From: Krasilnikovia cinnamomea
GTDB taxonomy: Bacteria; Actinomycetota; Actinomycetes; Mycobacteriales; Micromonosporaceae
DNA: 64,000 nt
NCBI RefSeq assembly: GCF_004217545.1
Contig: NZ_SHKY01000001.1
Coordinates: forward strand, 5,890,001-5,954,000
Reading direction: 5' to 3'
Each line of letters begins with the position of its first letter. Position 1 is the first letter of the stretch. The notes beneath the pieces were generated by a model. That model had not been told where the DNA came from, did not search any database, and saw nothing but the letters and a program-made list of their open reading frames with translations. A program made the position numbers and the translations under genes. Shown here piece after piece: positions 49,204 through 59,600 of the stretch.

Positions 49204-52200
49204 TCAGGACGTGACCACGGTGACCGGTAGGTCAGATGCCCCGTCGATCGAGACTCCGGCATCGCCGAGCCGGCGTCGCGCTCGGCCCGCATCCCAGGTC
49301 GCCGACAGGGCGTCGAACAGCTGAACCGCCTCGCGGCCGGTCGCCTGGGCCTGCGCGGACCGGGCCCGCCCGGCCAGTAGCACGGCGGCGTCCTCCAGGG
49401 CGGCGGCCAGCTCGGGTACCCGGCCCACCGCCCGGTACCGCGCCGCCGCCGCTAGCGCCGGATCTGGGTCGTCGCTCATCAGGGCGCGGCACCGGGCTGC
49501 TGCCGCGAAAGCCCGCGCCGGCACGACCTCCTTCGCGGCCTCGGCCGCGCAGATCGTCGCCGCCTGCTCGGCGACGTCGCGGCGGCCCACCGCGAGGGCC
49601 AGCCGGGCCGCGTCCGGCAGCCACTGGTGGCGCAACATCAGCGGGGCGTACGCGGGCGACAGCAGCGGGGCCAGCATGGACAGCGCCTCCTCAGGCCGGT
49701 TCTCCTGCTGGGCGAGCAGGGACCGGGCGACGATCAGGAAGTCGCAGCTCTCCCGCTCGGAGAATGACGCGGGCCGTGAATCGGCCTCCTCGAGGTGCGC
49801 GGCGGTCAACTCCGGGGCGCCGCGGTGTGCGGCGATGAGCGCGGCCAGGCCATGCAGCAGCATCGTCGTGGCGCCGGGTTCGCGGATGCCGTGGAAGGTG
49901 GTGCCTGGCGGGTCGGCGGTCATGGTGCTGATCTCGGCCATCGCCTCGTCCCAGCGACCCAGCCAGTAGTAGTGGACGGCGGCCGCCAGCGGCACCCCGG
50001 AGGCGATGCCATGCCGCTGGGCGAACCGGGCGGCCTCGTGCAACGTCTGCTGCGCTTCGTCCAGGCGGTCGAGGTTCTGCAGCGTGAAGACGCGGTTGTC
50101 CAGCAGGTCGAGATGGGTACCGGCCAGGCTGGGCTCGCGCACGATGGTCAGCGCCCGATCGACGTGCTCCAGCGCCCGTTGGTGGTCTCTGCGGACCGAG
50201 GCGGTGTGCCACAGACTCTGCAGGGCCCATGCCGCGTCGTACTGTTGCCCGGCCGCGACCGCCTCGGCGAGCAGTTGCTGCCCGCGGCGCTCCACCCGGT
50301 CGAGGTCGTCGAGGTTGCCGCGCCGGACGCTGGCCAGCAGCGCCCGGTGCCGGTTGCGCCAATGATCGGGTACGGCGGGGTCGTGCACCGCGTCGCGCAG
50401 CAGCACGATGGCGCCGGCGCTGTCCCCGCCCTGGAACAACTCGATGGCCAGCAGGTAGCGCATCTCCTCGCGGTCGGCGGGATCGGTGGCCACCGCCAGT
50501 GCCTGCCGGGCCTGTGCCACCGGATGCCGCTCCAGCCGGTACTCCGCCCGGACCAGCGCCGCGAGCAGCGTCGCGCGCTGGGCCCCGTCCGGTAGGTCCG
50601 TGTCCAGCGCCCCCTGGATCAGCTGGCTGGCCAGCTCCGGAGCCCGCCGGACCAGCTCGGTGTGATGGTCGGCCAACCAGGACACCACCCACGCGTCGAC
50701 GACGGGTGCCTCGGCGGTCAGCTGCTCGGCGACGCGGGTGGCACAGCTCCCGCCGCGCGCCAGCGCCTGCGCCGCGTGCCGGTGCATGATCGCCCGGGCG
50801 AGTGCGGGGACCCGCTCGCGCAGGGCTTGCCGCAGGTACGGGTGCCGGAACGCCAGGTTCCGTCCGGCGTCCACGACGACGTTCGCGGCCACCGCCTCGT
50901 CCAGGCAGCTCATCAGCGCGGATAGGGGACGTCCGGTCACCGCGGCCACGTCGGCGACCGCGAACTCCATGCCGAGCAGCGCGGCGAGCTGCAGCACCCC
51001 CTGGGTGTCGGGTCCGAGGAAGTCCACGGTCCCGTGTACGGCCGCGAGCAGGGACTGCGGCGCCTCGGCGGCCGTACCGGCATCGACGTCGGCGACCCCG
51101 TCGACGATGTGCACCGCGCCCTGCCGGACGAGCGCGCTGGCCAGCTCGCGGGCGAACAGCGGGTTGCCGGCCATCCGTGGCGTCAGCGCCCGCAAGGACG
51201 TCCCGGGCTCGGCGCCGACGATCCGGGCGATCAGGGTCATGATGTCCTCGGCCGGCATCGGCCGCAGGGTCAGCACGTGGCCTTGCCGGGCCTCGACACC
51301 GCGCCGCAGCCGGGACAGGTCGCGGCCGTTGGGCTCGGGGCGGCCGGCGGCGACGAGCAGCAGGGGCAGCCGCCGGGTCGCCGCGGCAAGACGCTCCCAG
51401 ACGAGCATGGTGGCCTCGTCCGCCCAGTGCATGTCGTCGATCACGAGTACCAGCGGGGCGTTCGCGCAGAGGCTGCGTACGTGTGCGATCAGCTGGTCGG
51501 CGGCGGCCTCGACCCCGTCGGTGAGGTCGTCCAGACCGAGCGTCCTGGTGATCACCTGTAGCGGGACGCGCTGGCCCAGCTCGTCCGCGACGCCCTGGAC
51601 GAGCCGGCAGCGATGCCGGGTGGCGTCGCCGAACGCCACCGCCAGCAGCGCCGACTTGCCGATGCCCGGCTCGCCGCTGATCCACACCGCGCCGCCGAAG
51701 CCCTCGGCCACGTCCCTGACCAACCGGCGCAACAGGTCGCGCTCGATGCCGCGGCCAACGTACGGGTGCCCGCTGGTGCCCGGCTCAGGTGCCCCGGGCA
51801 CCGGGCCTGCCTCCGCGTCCGGTTGGCGCGTGCCACTGAGCAGGCTGCGGTGCACCCTGCTCAGGCGCGGGCCGGGTTCCACGCCGAGCCCGTCGACGAG
51901 GGTGCGCCGCGCGTCGCGGAAGGTCTCCAGCGCCTCGGTGTGCCGGCCTGCCCGATGCAGCGCCAGCATGAGCAGCTCGTACGCCGGTTCGTGCAGCGGG
52001 TGTTCGCGGACCAGGCCGGTCAGCTCGGCGACCAGGCCGTCGTCGCCACCGGAGTCCAGGATGGTGCGGACGCGCTGTTCCACGGCGGTAAGGCGCAGCC
52101 CGGTGAGGCGCTGCCGGTCCACCTCGATGAACGGGCCGGTCAGTCCGGCGTAGGCGTCGCCGTGCCATACTCCCAGCGCGTGGTCGAGCAGGGCCACCGC

Positions 52201-52602
52201 GCCCGTGGGGTTCCCGGCTGCGAGCAGATCGGTCGCCTCAGTGCACCATCGTTGGAAGCGGTCCAGGTCCGAGGCGCCGTCCGCCAGCCGCAGGGTGTAC
52301 CCGGCCGGGCCGGACGTCAGGACCTCCGGCCCACCCAGGGCCGGTGGGGTGCCCGGCCGCAGGCAGCGCCGCAACCCGGAGACGTACGTGTAGATGTTGC
52401 CGGCGGCCGTTTCGGGCGCTTCGGTTCCCCAGACCGCCTTGACGAGTTCGTCGCGGCCGACCGGGCGGTTGGCCTGCGCGGCCAGCACGGCGAAGACCGT
52501 CCGCTGCCGGGCCGGTCCCAGCGCCAGCTCGCGGTCCCCGCGCCAGGCCCGCACGGGCCCGAGCAGGGTCACCCGCAGATGATCGTCGGCGGTGCCAGGC
52601 AC
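49204..52602 (-). CDS. BTAD/AfsR-type regulator with ATPase and TPR domains
   Basis: 1132 residues. GTG 52602 is chosen because GGAAGGAG is 6 nt upstream. An OmpR-like winged helix (VTLLGPVRAWRGDRELAL..., ~9-95) leads into the bacterial transcriptional activation domain (BTAD, ~100-250). The ATPase has Walker A SGEPGIGKSAL (Lys316) and Walker B LVLVIDDMHWAD. A long TPR region ends the protein. This is the AfsR/SARP design of pathway regulators in actinomycetes. It overlaps the tail of the upstream BTAD gene by 34 nt, so both are on one message. Confidence 0.9.
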   Translation of the reverse strand: MPGTADDHLRVTLLGPVRAWRGDRELALGPARQRTVFAVLAAQANRPVGRDELVKAVWGTEAPETAAGNIYTYVSGLRRCLRPGTPPALGGPEVLTSGPAGYTLRLADGASDLDRFQRWCTEATDLLAAGNPTGAVALLDHALGVWHGDAYAGLTGPFIEVDRQRLTGLRLTAVEQRVRTILDSGGDDGLVAELTGLVREHPLHEPAYELLMLALHRAGRHTEALETFRDARRTLVDGLGVEPGPRLSRVHRSLLSGTRQPDAEAGPVPGAPEPGTSGHPYVGRGIERDLLRRLVRDVAEGFGGAVWISGEPGIGKSALLAVAFGDATRHRCRLVQGVADELGQRVPLQVITRTLGLDDLTDGVEAAADQLIAHVRSLCANAPLVLVIDDMHWADEATMLVWERLAAATRRLPLLLVAAGRPEPNGRDLSRLRRGVEARQGHVLTLRPMPAEDIMTLIARIVGAEPGTSLRALTPRMAGNPLFARELASALVRQGAVHIVDGVADVDAGTAAEAPQSLLAAVHGTVDFLGPDTQGVLQLAALLGMEFAVADVAAVTGRPLSALMSCLDEAVAANVVVDAGRNLAFRHPYLRQALRERVPALARAIMHRHAAQALARGGSCATRVAEQLTAEAPVVDAWVVSWLADHHTELVRRAPELASQLIQGALDTDLPDGAQRATLLAALVRAEYRLERHPVAQARQALAVATDPADREEMRYLLAIELFQGGDSAGAIVLLRDAVHDPAVPDHWRNRHRALLASVRRGNLDDLDRVERRGQQLLAEAVAAGQQYDAAWALQSLWHTASVRRDHQRALEHVDRALTIVREPSLAGTHLDLLDNRVFTLQNLDRLDEAQQTLHEAARFAQRHGIASGVPLAAAVHYYWLGRWDEAMAEISTMTADPPGTTFHGIREPGATTMLLHGLAALIAAHRGAPELTAAHLEEADSRPASFSERESCDFLIVARSLLAQQENRPEEALSMLAPLLSPAYAPLMLRHQWLPDAARLALAVGRRDVAEQAATICAAEAAKEVVPARAFAAAARCRALMSDDPDPALAAAARYRAVGRVPELAAALEDAAVLLAGRARSAQAQATGREAVQLFDALSATWDAGRARRRLGDAGVSIDGASDLPVTVVTS

Positions 52603-54806
52603 GTGCTGCTCCTTCCGCGTACGGGTGGCCGGAGGTCCAGGATGAGCCGGGTGGGAAGCGCCGGATCCGAGGTACGCGCCTTGACCCGGTTCGCCCCGGG
52701 GTTCGCCGCGAGGCCGCGCCGCAACAGGTGCCGGCCGAGGCATGCGGTGAGCCGCTGCAGCATCGGCTGCTCGAGCGCGGGCTGGGCGGTCGCGCGGCGC
52801 AGCGCGTCGGTGGTGGCTTCGGGCATCCGTACGGACAGGGCGTCCGCATGTTCCACCAGCCACCCGGCCGCCCAGGCGTCCAGGCGAGCCGGACCGGCGA
52901 GTAGCTGTCGAAGTACCTGTTCCGGGCTGCCGCCTGCTTTCGCGATCCTCTCCGCGTACTCGTGGTGCAGCAGTCCGCGTAGCGCGGTGGGTATGTGATC
53001 GCGCAGTACTCGCGGGACTACGGGGTGCCGGAACCACGCGTGGGCCACCGAGCCGGTGAGCAGTCCGGCGAGCAGCGCCTGATCGACGGTGTGGATCACC
53101 GCGGGTGAACTGCGGCCGGTCGCCGCGCACAGCTCCGCGATGGTGCTGTGCTCACCGAGCAGGGCGAGGGCGCGAAGGATCTGCCGCATCTCGTCCGTGA
53201 GCGGTTCGAGATGCCGGTCGACGGCCGAGACCAGCGCTAACGGTGCCCCGGTGGTGACGTCGGCGGCCAGCAGGTGAGTGAGGTAGCAGGGATTGCCGCC
53301 CGCGGACGCTACCGCGGAGTCCACCAGAGCGGGGCCGTGCGCCGGCGCGAGGGCACGGGCCAGCGCGGCCGCCTCGGCGGGCTCCAGTGGCGGCAGACTG
53401 GTCATCTCGGCGCCGTGGCCCGCCACGAGGCTGCGCAGGATGTCGAGCCGCCCGCGGCGGGGCAGGGGGCGGGTGGCGGCGATGAGCAATAGCGGCAGTC
53501 GCCGGGTCAGCCGGTGCAGGCCGTCCCAGACCAGCAGGGTGACGTCGTCCGCCCACTGTAGGTCGTCCACGACCAGTATCAGCGGTGAACGGGCACACAC
53601 GCTCTGCACCAGGGTCAGGGCCTGGTCCACCGTCGCGGCAGGGTCGCCAGCCAGTTCACCGGCCGGGTTGCGCAGTGCCTGCACCAGCCCGGCGACGCCG
53701 CCCGACGCCGCGTCCACATCCGGGTCGAAACACTCCAGCAGGACGTTCAGCGGCACCTGCCGGGCCAGTTCGTCGCCGACCCCCCACCGCACCCGGCAAC
53801 CGGAGCGCCCGGCGTCGCGCAGCGCCTCGGTGAGCACGGCGGACTTGCCGCTGCCCGGCTCGCCGTCGATCCAGATGCTGCCTCCGCGTCCGGCCCGCAC
53901 CGCGTCCACCGCGCGGCGCAGCAGGCGCAGCTGCGCCGCCCGCCCGACGAACGGTGGCCGGCCCCCGGCTCCGGCCCCCGCCGCCCACCCGGCGGAACCG
54001 GCCGCGGACCGCACCGGCTCGCGCTGCAGCGCACCGGTGTCCGGTGGGCGGGGATCGGTGTCACCGGCAGCGATCCTCTGGTACAGCTGCCGCAGCGTGT
54101 CGTTGGGTTCCGTGCCGGCCTGCTCGATCAGCAGATCCTGGACGCGACGGTAGACGTCCAGTGCCTGCGTGCGCCGGCCGGCGCGGCACAGCGCGGTCAT
54201 GAGCAGGCCGTGCAGATTCTCCCGGAGCGGATGCTGTTCGGCCAGCGCACGCAGCTCGGTGATGACGTCCTCGTGGCGTCCCACCTCCAGCATTACGGCG
54301 GCCTGCCGTTCGACGGTGGCCAGCCGCAGCTCACCGAGCCGCATCCGCTGGGTCTGCGCGAACGGGCCCGGAATGCCCGCCAGCGCCTCGCCCTGCCACA
54401 GCTCGAGGGCGGACCGCAGCACGGGCAGCTCGGCGTCGAGGTCACCCGCCGTACGTAGCTCGCGGGCCCGGTCACGCAGCGCGTCGAACTGGCACACGTC
54501 GATGTTTGTAGCAGGCATTTGCAGGCGGTAACTGCCGGCGCCGGAGCTGAGTACCTGGCCGGCCGACCAGCGGTCGCGCCCGGGCTCCAATGCGGCTCGC
54601 AGCGTCGAGACGTAGGTGTAGAGGTTGCCCACGGCGCTGGGCGGCGCGTCGGCACCCCACAACGCGTTGACGAGCTGCTCGCGGGAAACGGGGTGGTTGG
54701 CGTGCATCGCCAGGACGGCGAAGAGCGCGCGGCGGTACTGCGAACCGAGATCAAGCTCCGACCCGTCGCGTAGCGCCCGCACCGGACCGAGTAGGCGGAC
54801 ATGCAT
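52569..54806 (-). CDS. BTAD/AfsR-type regulator, C-terminally truncated paralogue
   Basis: 745 residues from ATG 54806 (HVRLLGPVRALRDGSELDL). Winged helix (~1-95), BTAD (~95-245) and ATPase (Walker A DGEPGSGKSAV, Lys321; Walker B LILVVDDLQWAD) are intact. After LTACLGRHLLRRGLAANPG, where TPRs begin in the neighbouring 1132-residue paralogue, the sequence turns into Pro/Arg/Ser-rich residues and stops. The TPR sensor is absent. The start lacks a strong ribosome site; ATG 54842 is an alternative. Four 11-bp-spaced heptamers lie ~80-120 nt upstream. Confidence 0.85.
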   Translation of the reverse strand: MHVRLLGPVRALRDGSELDLGSQYRRALFAVLAMHANHPVSREQLVNALWGADAPPSAVGNLYTYVSTLRAALEPGRDRWSAGQVLSSGAGSYRLQMPATNIDVCQFDALRDRARELRTAGDLDAELPVLRSALELWQGEALAGIPGPFAQTQRMRLGELRLATVERQAAVMLEVGRHEDVITELRALAEQHPLRENLHGLLMTALCRAGRRTQALDVYRRVQDLLIEQAGTEPNDTLRQLYQRIAAGDTDPRPPDTGALQREPVRSAAGSAGWAAGAGAGGRPPFVGRAAQLRLLRRAVDAVRAGRGGSIWIDGEPGSGKSAVLTEALRDAGRSGCRVRWGVGDELARQVPLNVLLECFDPDVDAASGGVAGLVQALRNPAGELAGDPAATVDQALTLVQSVCARSPLILVVDDLQWADDVTLLVWDGLHRLTRRLPLLLIAATRPLPRRGRLDILRSLVAGHGAEMTSLPPLEPAEAAALARALAPAHGPALVDSAVASAGGNPCYLTHLLAADVTTGAPLALVSAVDRHLEPLTDEMRQILRALALLGEHSTIAELCAATGRSSPAVIHTVDQALLAGLLTGSVAHAWFRHPVVPRVLRDHIPTALRGLLHHEYAERIAKAGGSPEQVLRQLLAGPARLDAWAAGWLVEHADALSVRMPEATTDALRRATAQPALEQPMLQRLTACLGRHLLRRGLAANPGANRVKARTSDPALPTRLILDLRPPVRGRSSTCLAPPTIICG

Positions 54807-54866
54807 CTCGTGCCGCTTCCCGGCGCCTTCTCTGCCGACCATAGCGGTCAATGTAACCACGATGTT

Positions 54867-54880
54867 GCATCCCTGGATGC
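54867..54880. promoter_or_regulatory. Inverted repeat upstream of BTAD regulator
   Basis: GCATCC-CT-GGATGC, 61 nt ahead of the BTAD start and adjacent to the heptamer array. Possible second operator in the divergent region 54807-55120, which otherwise shows no gene. Confidence 0.3.
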
Positions 54881-54883
54881 GCC

Positions 54884-54923
54884 TGAAGGGATCGTGGAGG
54901 CGCGGTGAAGTTTCCTTGAAGCT
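54884..54923 (+). promoter_or_regulatory. Four heptameric direct repeats at 11-bp spacing (SARP-type site)
   Basis: TGAAGGG (54884), TGGAGGC (54895), TGAAGTT (54906) and TGAAGCT (54917) start exactly 11 bp apart. SARP/AfsR regulators are known to bind heptamer direct repeats spaced one helical turn. The array sits between two such regulator genes and the divergent ricin-B lectin gene, so it could serve either direction. Confidence 0.5.
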
Positions 54924-55120
54924 CCCGCGCCGCCGCAGGCGATCTGCCCGGCGAGACCCGCATTCGATGATCATCGCTCACCACTGAGACGGCCCGGACG
55001 TGCCGATGTGTTGCCCGAATGACACCAGTGCGCGGCCGTGGGGCGCCCGGACGGCCTCCGACCACATAGTTTCGACCGTCGATGTTCACAAGTCGCACGC
55101 GCGGAACGGGAAGGCTGGGC

Positions 55121-56086
55121 ATGGGACGGCAGAATCCGCACGGCACGGACGCGCACATGACCCCCCAGGCCGGACCGGACCGGATCGTCCGCCAACGAAC
55201 CCCGGATCAGCCGGCCACCCTCGGTCATCGCGACGATGGATCGGCGCCTGCTGATGCGCGGGGCCGGCATCGCGGTCTCGGGAGAAGCCGCCGACCACGG
55301 CGGCGCTGGACGACGGTGGCCGCACTGCTGGGCCTGGTGCTGCTGGGATACGGGACAGTGCGGTGGGCCGCACACGACGGACGGACCCCGGTCGCGAGAT
55401 CAGCGCCTGTCTGGTCCACCCCGGCCGGCGGAGCCGGTGCGCCCGCTACGACGGCGGCGCCGGACGCGGCGGCGCCACCCGCGACCCGCACGCTTCCGGC
55501 GGCATCAGCGACGGGCGCGCCTCCGGTGGCATCGGCAACCAGCGAAGCGCCGGCGGGACCAGCGGCGCGGACCCCGCACCGGCCGGTGCGGTCCGCCACC
55601 ACGGCTCCGGGCAAGGGGCGGGTCCCTCCGGCGTCGCCCGCGCCGTCGGACACGCCACGTCTGGGCGCCACCGAAGCCTCCTATTCCTTCGACACCGTTT
55701 TCGTCGTCAAGAATCAGGTCACCGGCAAGGCGCTGCAGGCCAGCGGCGCCCGAGTCTCTCAGGAACAGATCACCGCGACTTCCAGCCAGCAGTGGATGCT
55801 GACGGCCAATGAGGACAGCAGCCGGCTCGTTTCCGTCGCCACCGGGCAGTGCCTGCGAGTGTCGGACACCGGCAGCGGACTGGAACAGCACCCGTGTGAC
55901 GGCGACGATGAAGAACGCTGGGACATCTACGCCGCACCGTCCGGCGGGATCGCGCTACGCAGCGTGGAGAACGAACGCTGCATGGGGGTGCGGCGCGCGA
56001 CCGCCGACGGAGCCCCGGTCGTGCACACGACCTGCACGTGGGATCCGACGGACGACCAGGTGTGGTGGATGGTCAGGCTGGCGTAG
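55121..56086 (+). CDS. Membrane-anchored ricin-B-type lectin protein
   Basis: 321 residues from ATG 55121 (GGAAGG 7 nt upstream). A cytoplasmic Arg/Asp-rich segment of ~60 residues precedes one membrane helix (TVAALLGLVLLGYGTVRWA). A Pro/Ala/Thr linker and a ~130-residue ricin-B beta-trefoil follow, with QxW-type motifs SSQQWML, EERWDIY and DQVWWMV and Cys pairs. It probably displays a carbohydrate-binding domain outside the cell. Its 3' end overlaps the convergent SseB-like gene by 14 nt. It is divergent from the BTAD genes. Confidence 0.75.
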   Translation: MGRQNPHGTDAHMTPQAGPDRIVRQRTPDQPATLGHRDDGSAPADARGRHRGLGRSRRPRRRWTTVAALLGLVLLGYGTVRWAAHDGRTPVARSAPVWSTPAGGAGAPATTAAPDAAAPPATRTLPAASATGAPPVASATSEAPAGPAARTPHRPVRSATTAPGKGRVPPASPAPSDTPRLGATEASYSFDTVFVVKNQVTGKALQASGARVSQEQITATSSQQWMLTANEDSSRLVSVATGQCLRVSDTGSGLEQHPCDGDDEERWDIYAAPSGGIALRSVENERCMGVRRATADGAPVVHTTCTWDPTDDQVWWMVRLA

Positions 56087-56681
56087 CGGGCGACCACGGG
56101 TCCACCCCCGAGGCCGCGGCCAGGCGGAGCGCCTCGAACGCAGTCGCCGCGTCCTCGTCCGTCATCATCATCGTCTCGCGGATGAAATCACCGGTCAGCC
56201 GGAACAGCATCGCCCCTGCCGGGTTGAACAGCACGTCCACGCCGTCGGCGAGCAGCGTGACCAGTGCCACGAGGTCGACACGCCGCCAGCCGGGCGGGTT
56301 GACCCGGCGGCGGTGCGCGGCGCTCGTGACGACCACGACGCACGGCACGTCGTCGGGTGACCGGGTGACCAGCGGCCGCCCGTCACCGTTCATGGCCAGG
56401 TCGAACGGGGCCACACGGAGCAGCATCTGCAACGTCCCTGTCGCGGTCGGCGACTGCCCCGCCAGCCGTAGGAGCGCATCGACCGCGTCGGTCACGGACG
56501 TGTCGTCCCGTGGCCGGTAGTCGGGGCTGTTCCGGAACGGACCGATGCTGCCATCCCCGCTGACCGGCCAGCGGCCGACGATCGCGGCGGCGGACACCCC
56601 GGCGCCCGGCTCCGCCCTCCGGCCGGAATCCACCAACAGCACGAAGTCCCTCGTGACGACGCCGTACGGTTGCATGCTCAT
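56073..56681 (-). CDS. T7SS-associated SseB-like protein
   Basis: 202 residues. ATG 56681 overlaps the giant gene's stop as ATGA, giving tight coupling. The C-terminal half (VDLVALVTLLADGVDVLFNPAG, then RLTGDFIRETMMM) resembles the SseB-type proteins annotated as type VII secretion system-associated in actinomycetes. No signal peptide. It probably partners with the upstream giant protein, perhaps as a chaperone or immunity factor, which is inferred only from coupling. Confidence 0.6.
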   Translation of the reverse strand: MSMQPYGVVTRDFVLLVDSGRRAEPGAGVSAAAIVGRWPVSGDGSIGPFRNSPDYRPRDDTSVTDAVDALLRLAGQSPTATGTLQMLLRVAPFDLAMNGDGRPLVTRSPDDVPCVVVVTSAAHRRRVNPPGWRRVDLVALVTLLADGVDVLFNPAGAMLFRLTGDFIRETMMMTDEDAATAFEALRLAAASGVDPWSPATPA

Positions 56682-59600
56682 CCCCCATCCGCCCGTTCCG
56701 ATGGCCACGCTGGGTGCCAGCTGCCCGATTCCAGGACCACGATCACCCGTTCCCCGTCGCGGGGACCGGCATGCCAGGCCCGGCCGTCCGGCAGCACCAC
56801 CGTGAGGGGCACACCGAACGTGCGACCGACCGCCCCCATCCACGCGTCCAGATCGGCGGCGACCCCGGCGCCGGCCGCCCGGATCGCGTCGGCCAGGCCC
56901 ACCGCGCCGGTCATCCCGAGACGCAGGTGCAGGTCCGGATCCAGGCGAGCGATGCCGGCGGCCACGGCGTCAACGAGATCCGGCAACCCGGTGCCCAGCT
57001 CGAATCCGGTCCGTCCATCCGGCGCCGTGACGCGGCCCGCTCCGGCGGTGACCTGCCACGACCCGGCCTCCTCCGCGTGCGAGCGGTCCGTGGGCAGCAC
57101 CACTCGGTAGTGGCCGTCCTCGACGTACAGCACGACGGCCGGGTCCGACCCCGCCGGGGACTCCCCGAAATCCTGAAAGCCCAGGTCGGCGCGGATGACA
57201 CGGACGGTACGTCCCAGCACGACGGCTGCGGCCACGGGTGCCAGGTCACCGCCGGTGTGGCCGCCCGGCCCGTTGGCACCGCGCAGCACGGACTCCGCGG
57301 CCAGCCGACCGCGGACCTCCGGCAGGTCCGCCAGATCAACCGCATCGGGTACGAGGGAGGTGTCCGCAAACTCGCGGCCTGCGCGATCGTCCAACGGAAC
57401 CCCGGCGCGCCGCACCTCCGCGGCGTCGAAGCGTTCCTCGCGGTCCGGCGCGAAGAAGCCCGCCCACGTGTCGGTGGCACTCATCGCGCGTAGCTGATCC
57501 GCGAGCCGGTCCCGCATCCCGCTCATCCACCCCGAGGTGGGCGGGGAAGCCGTGGTGGCCTGGTGCAACGCGTACAGGAATGAATCACGGGCCGGCCAGC
57601 CGCCCACGATCCGGACCACACCGCCGCCCGGCGCGATCAGCTCGTCGGTGTTGTCGCCGGTTCCGTCCGACTGCGGCCTGCGATACCGCACCGCCACCTC
57701 CGGCACGCCCAGATCCGGCTCGGCGGCGCTGGCCCAGGCGGGCGGCGGCGTACCGGTGCGCTCGCCGGGCGGCGGGAAGTACCACGCCGTCAGCGCGTCC
57801 GCGGCGCGCCGAGCGGCGCGCAGGCCGGCTCCGGACCGGACCGCGGCGTGCCGGGCGGTCCGCAGGTCGTGCAGGGTCGCGGCCAGGTGGTCGCGGCGCG
57901 CGCGCAGCGCATCCTCGGCGGCACGCCGGTCCTCGGCCCGCGCCTGCTCGTATCCGTCGCGCGCCTGTTCGTACTCACGTGCGGCGACGTCGAGGTGGTT
58001 GCGTACGTCGTCGTAGCGGCTCGCGTGACCGGTCCAGGTGTCCGCCGTGTCCCGGACGGCGTCCCAGGCGGTGGCGACGCCGGTCGGGAACGTGTCGTCG
58101 TCGATCAGCCGCAGCTCCCGCGCCTGCCCGAATGTGAGCCAGACGTGCACCCCAGCGGCGACCTGCGCCACCACCGGCGGCGTGGCACGCCACGGGTCGC
58201 CGCCGGTCACCTGCGCCACCAGCCACCAGTCGGCCGGTAGCCGGAACAGCAGCGCACGCTCCGGCCCGAGTGTCACGGCGGACGTCTCGCCGGACGACCT
58301 CGTCTCACCGGTGTCGTGCGCCAGGGGGTCCGCTCCGAGGACAGTGGACAGGCCGGTGCCCACATCGACGTTCGCGCCGGGGATGCGCAGCACCGCTCCA
58401 CCCGCCGGTGTGATCCCGGCGCCGTCCACCGCGCCGGCCGACCGCTCCGCGCCCTGCCGCAGCGCCAGCCGGTCCCGGGACTCCGCACCCGGCGGGACCA
58501 GCCCGACCAGCGTGACGCCGTCGGCGACAGTGAGCAGTTGCGCGCCGGTGCGCCGCAGCCGCGCGAACGCGTGCAACAGCACGTCGCGCCCGCCCAGCAC
58601 GCCGTTGGCGGGCAACTCCACCCGCAATGGTGACGACTCCGGCGTCGCCGCGGCGGCCAGCGACGGCAAGGTGCCGCGCAGCACCGGGTCGCTCAGCGCG
58701 CCCACGAGCAGTTCCGCCGCCGGCTGGCCGGGTGCGAGCATCCGCGGCAACCCGGGCGCCGAATGCGGGTCCAGCGCCGCACCTGGCCGGTCCTGCGGGC
58801 GCAGGGTCGTCACCCGGACCGCCAGCTCGGCAGCGGTACGCAGGTCGGCGACCGAACCCACGTGCGCCGTGAACGCGCCCGGTGGCAGGGTCAACGCATC
58901 CGGGTCCGACCGCCAGGCGGCCAGGAGCTCACCGAGCGGCGTCTCATCCCCGGCGGGACCTGCGGGCGGGTACTGGGGCCAGGTGACCACGGTGTCGGGG
59001 CGCTGCTGCGGTGGGCCGCCGGGATCCGGCACGGTGCTGCTCAGCGGGATCCGCTCCTCGGCCACGCCCGCAGGCGCGGACGCCACCAGCCGGGTGTCGC
59101 CGAGGTCAGCCGTGATCCGCATGGTCAGCGGGCCCGCGAACGTCGCCGTGGGCCCGGTCGCCGCCAGTTCGGCGGCGCGCGACCACGACCGGGATTCGCC
59201 GGTGGTCCGGGCGGACTCGAACCCTCCGGAGCCGCCGATCCCGGCGCGGAGGTTGCGCACCGCACCGTCTCCGGGCCCGGTACCGCCGCGCAGCTCGAAC
59301 CCCCACGAGCGGCCGCTGACGTCGCCGCTGGAGCGTTGGGTCGTCGCCGTCACCGCGATGGACTCGGACAACTCGACGCCGTACTCGAGGCCGGTGAACC
59401 GTGGTGCGCCATCGCGCAGCAGTTCCACCGTGACGCGGCCGTGCGCCAGCCGCAGCAGCCCGGAGCGTTCCACCCGCAACGTCACACCGTGGCGGTTCAT
59501 CACGTCGGCCATGCTGCGGGAGGCGGGTTCCGACAGGGCGGTCAGGATCTGGTCGAGGCTGCCCCGCAGGTCGCGCAGCGGGTCGGTGGAGGAAAGGTGC

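Noticed and set aside
52603..53130. Longer N-terminus for the 1132-residue BTAD regulator
   Set aside because: It would overlap the conserved ATPase region of the upstream BTAD gene. GTG 52602 has a strong ribosome site and directly precedes the winged helix.
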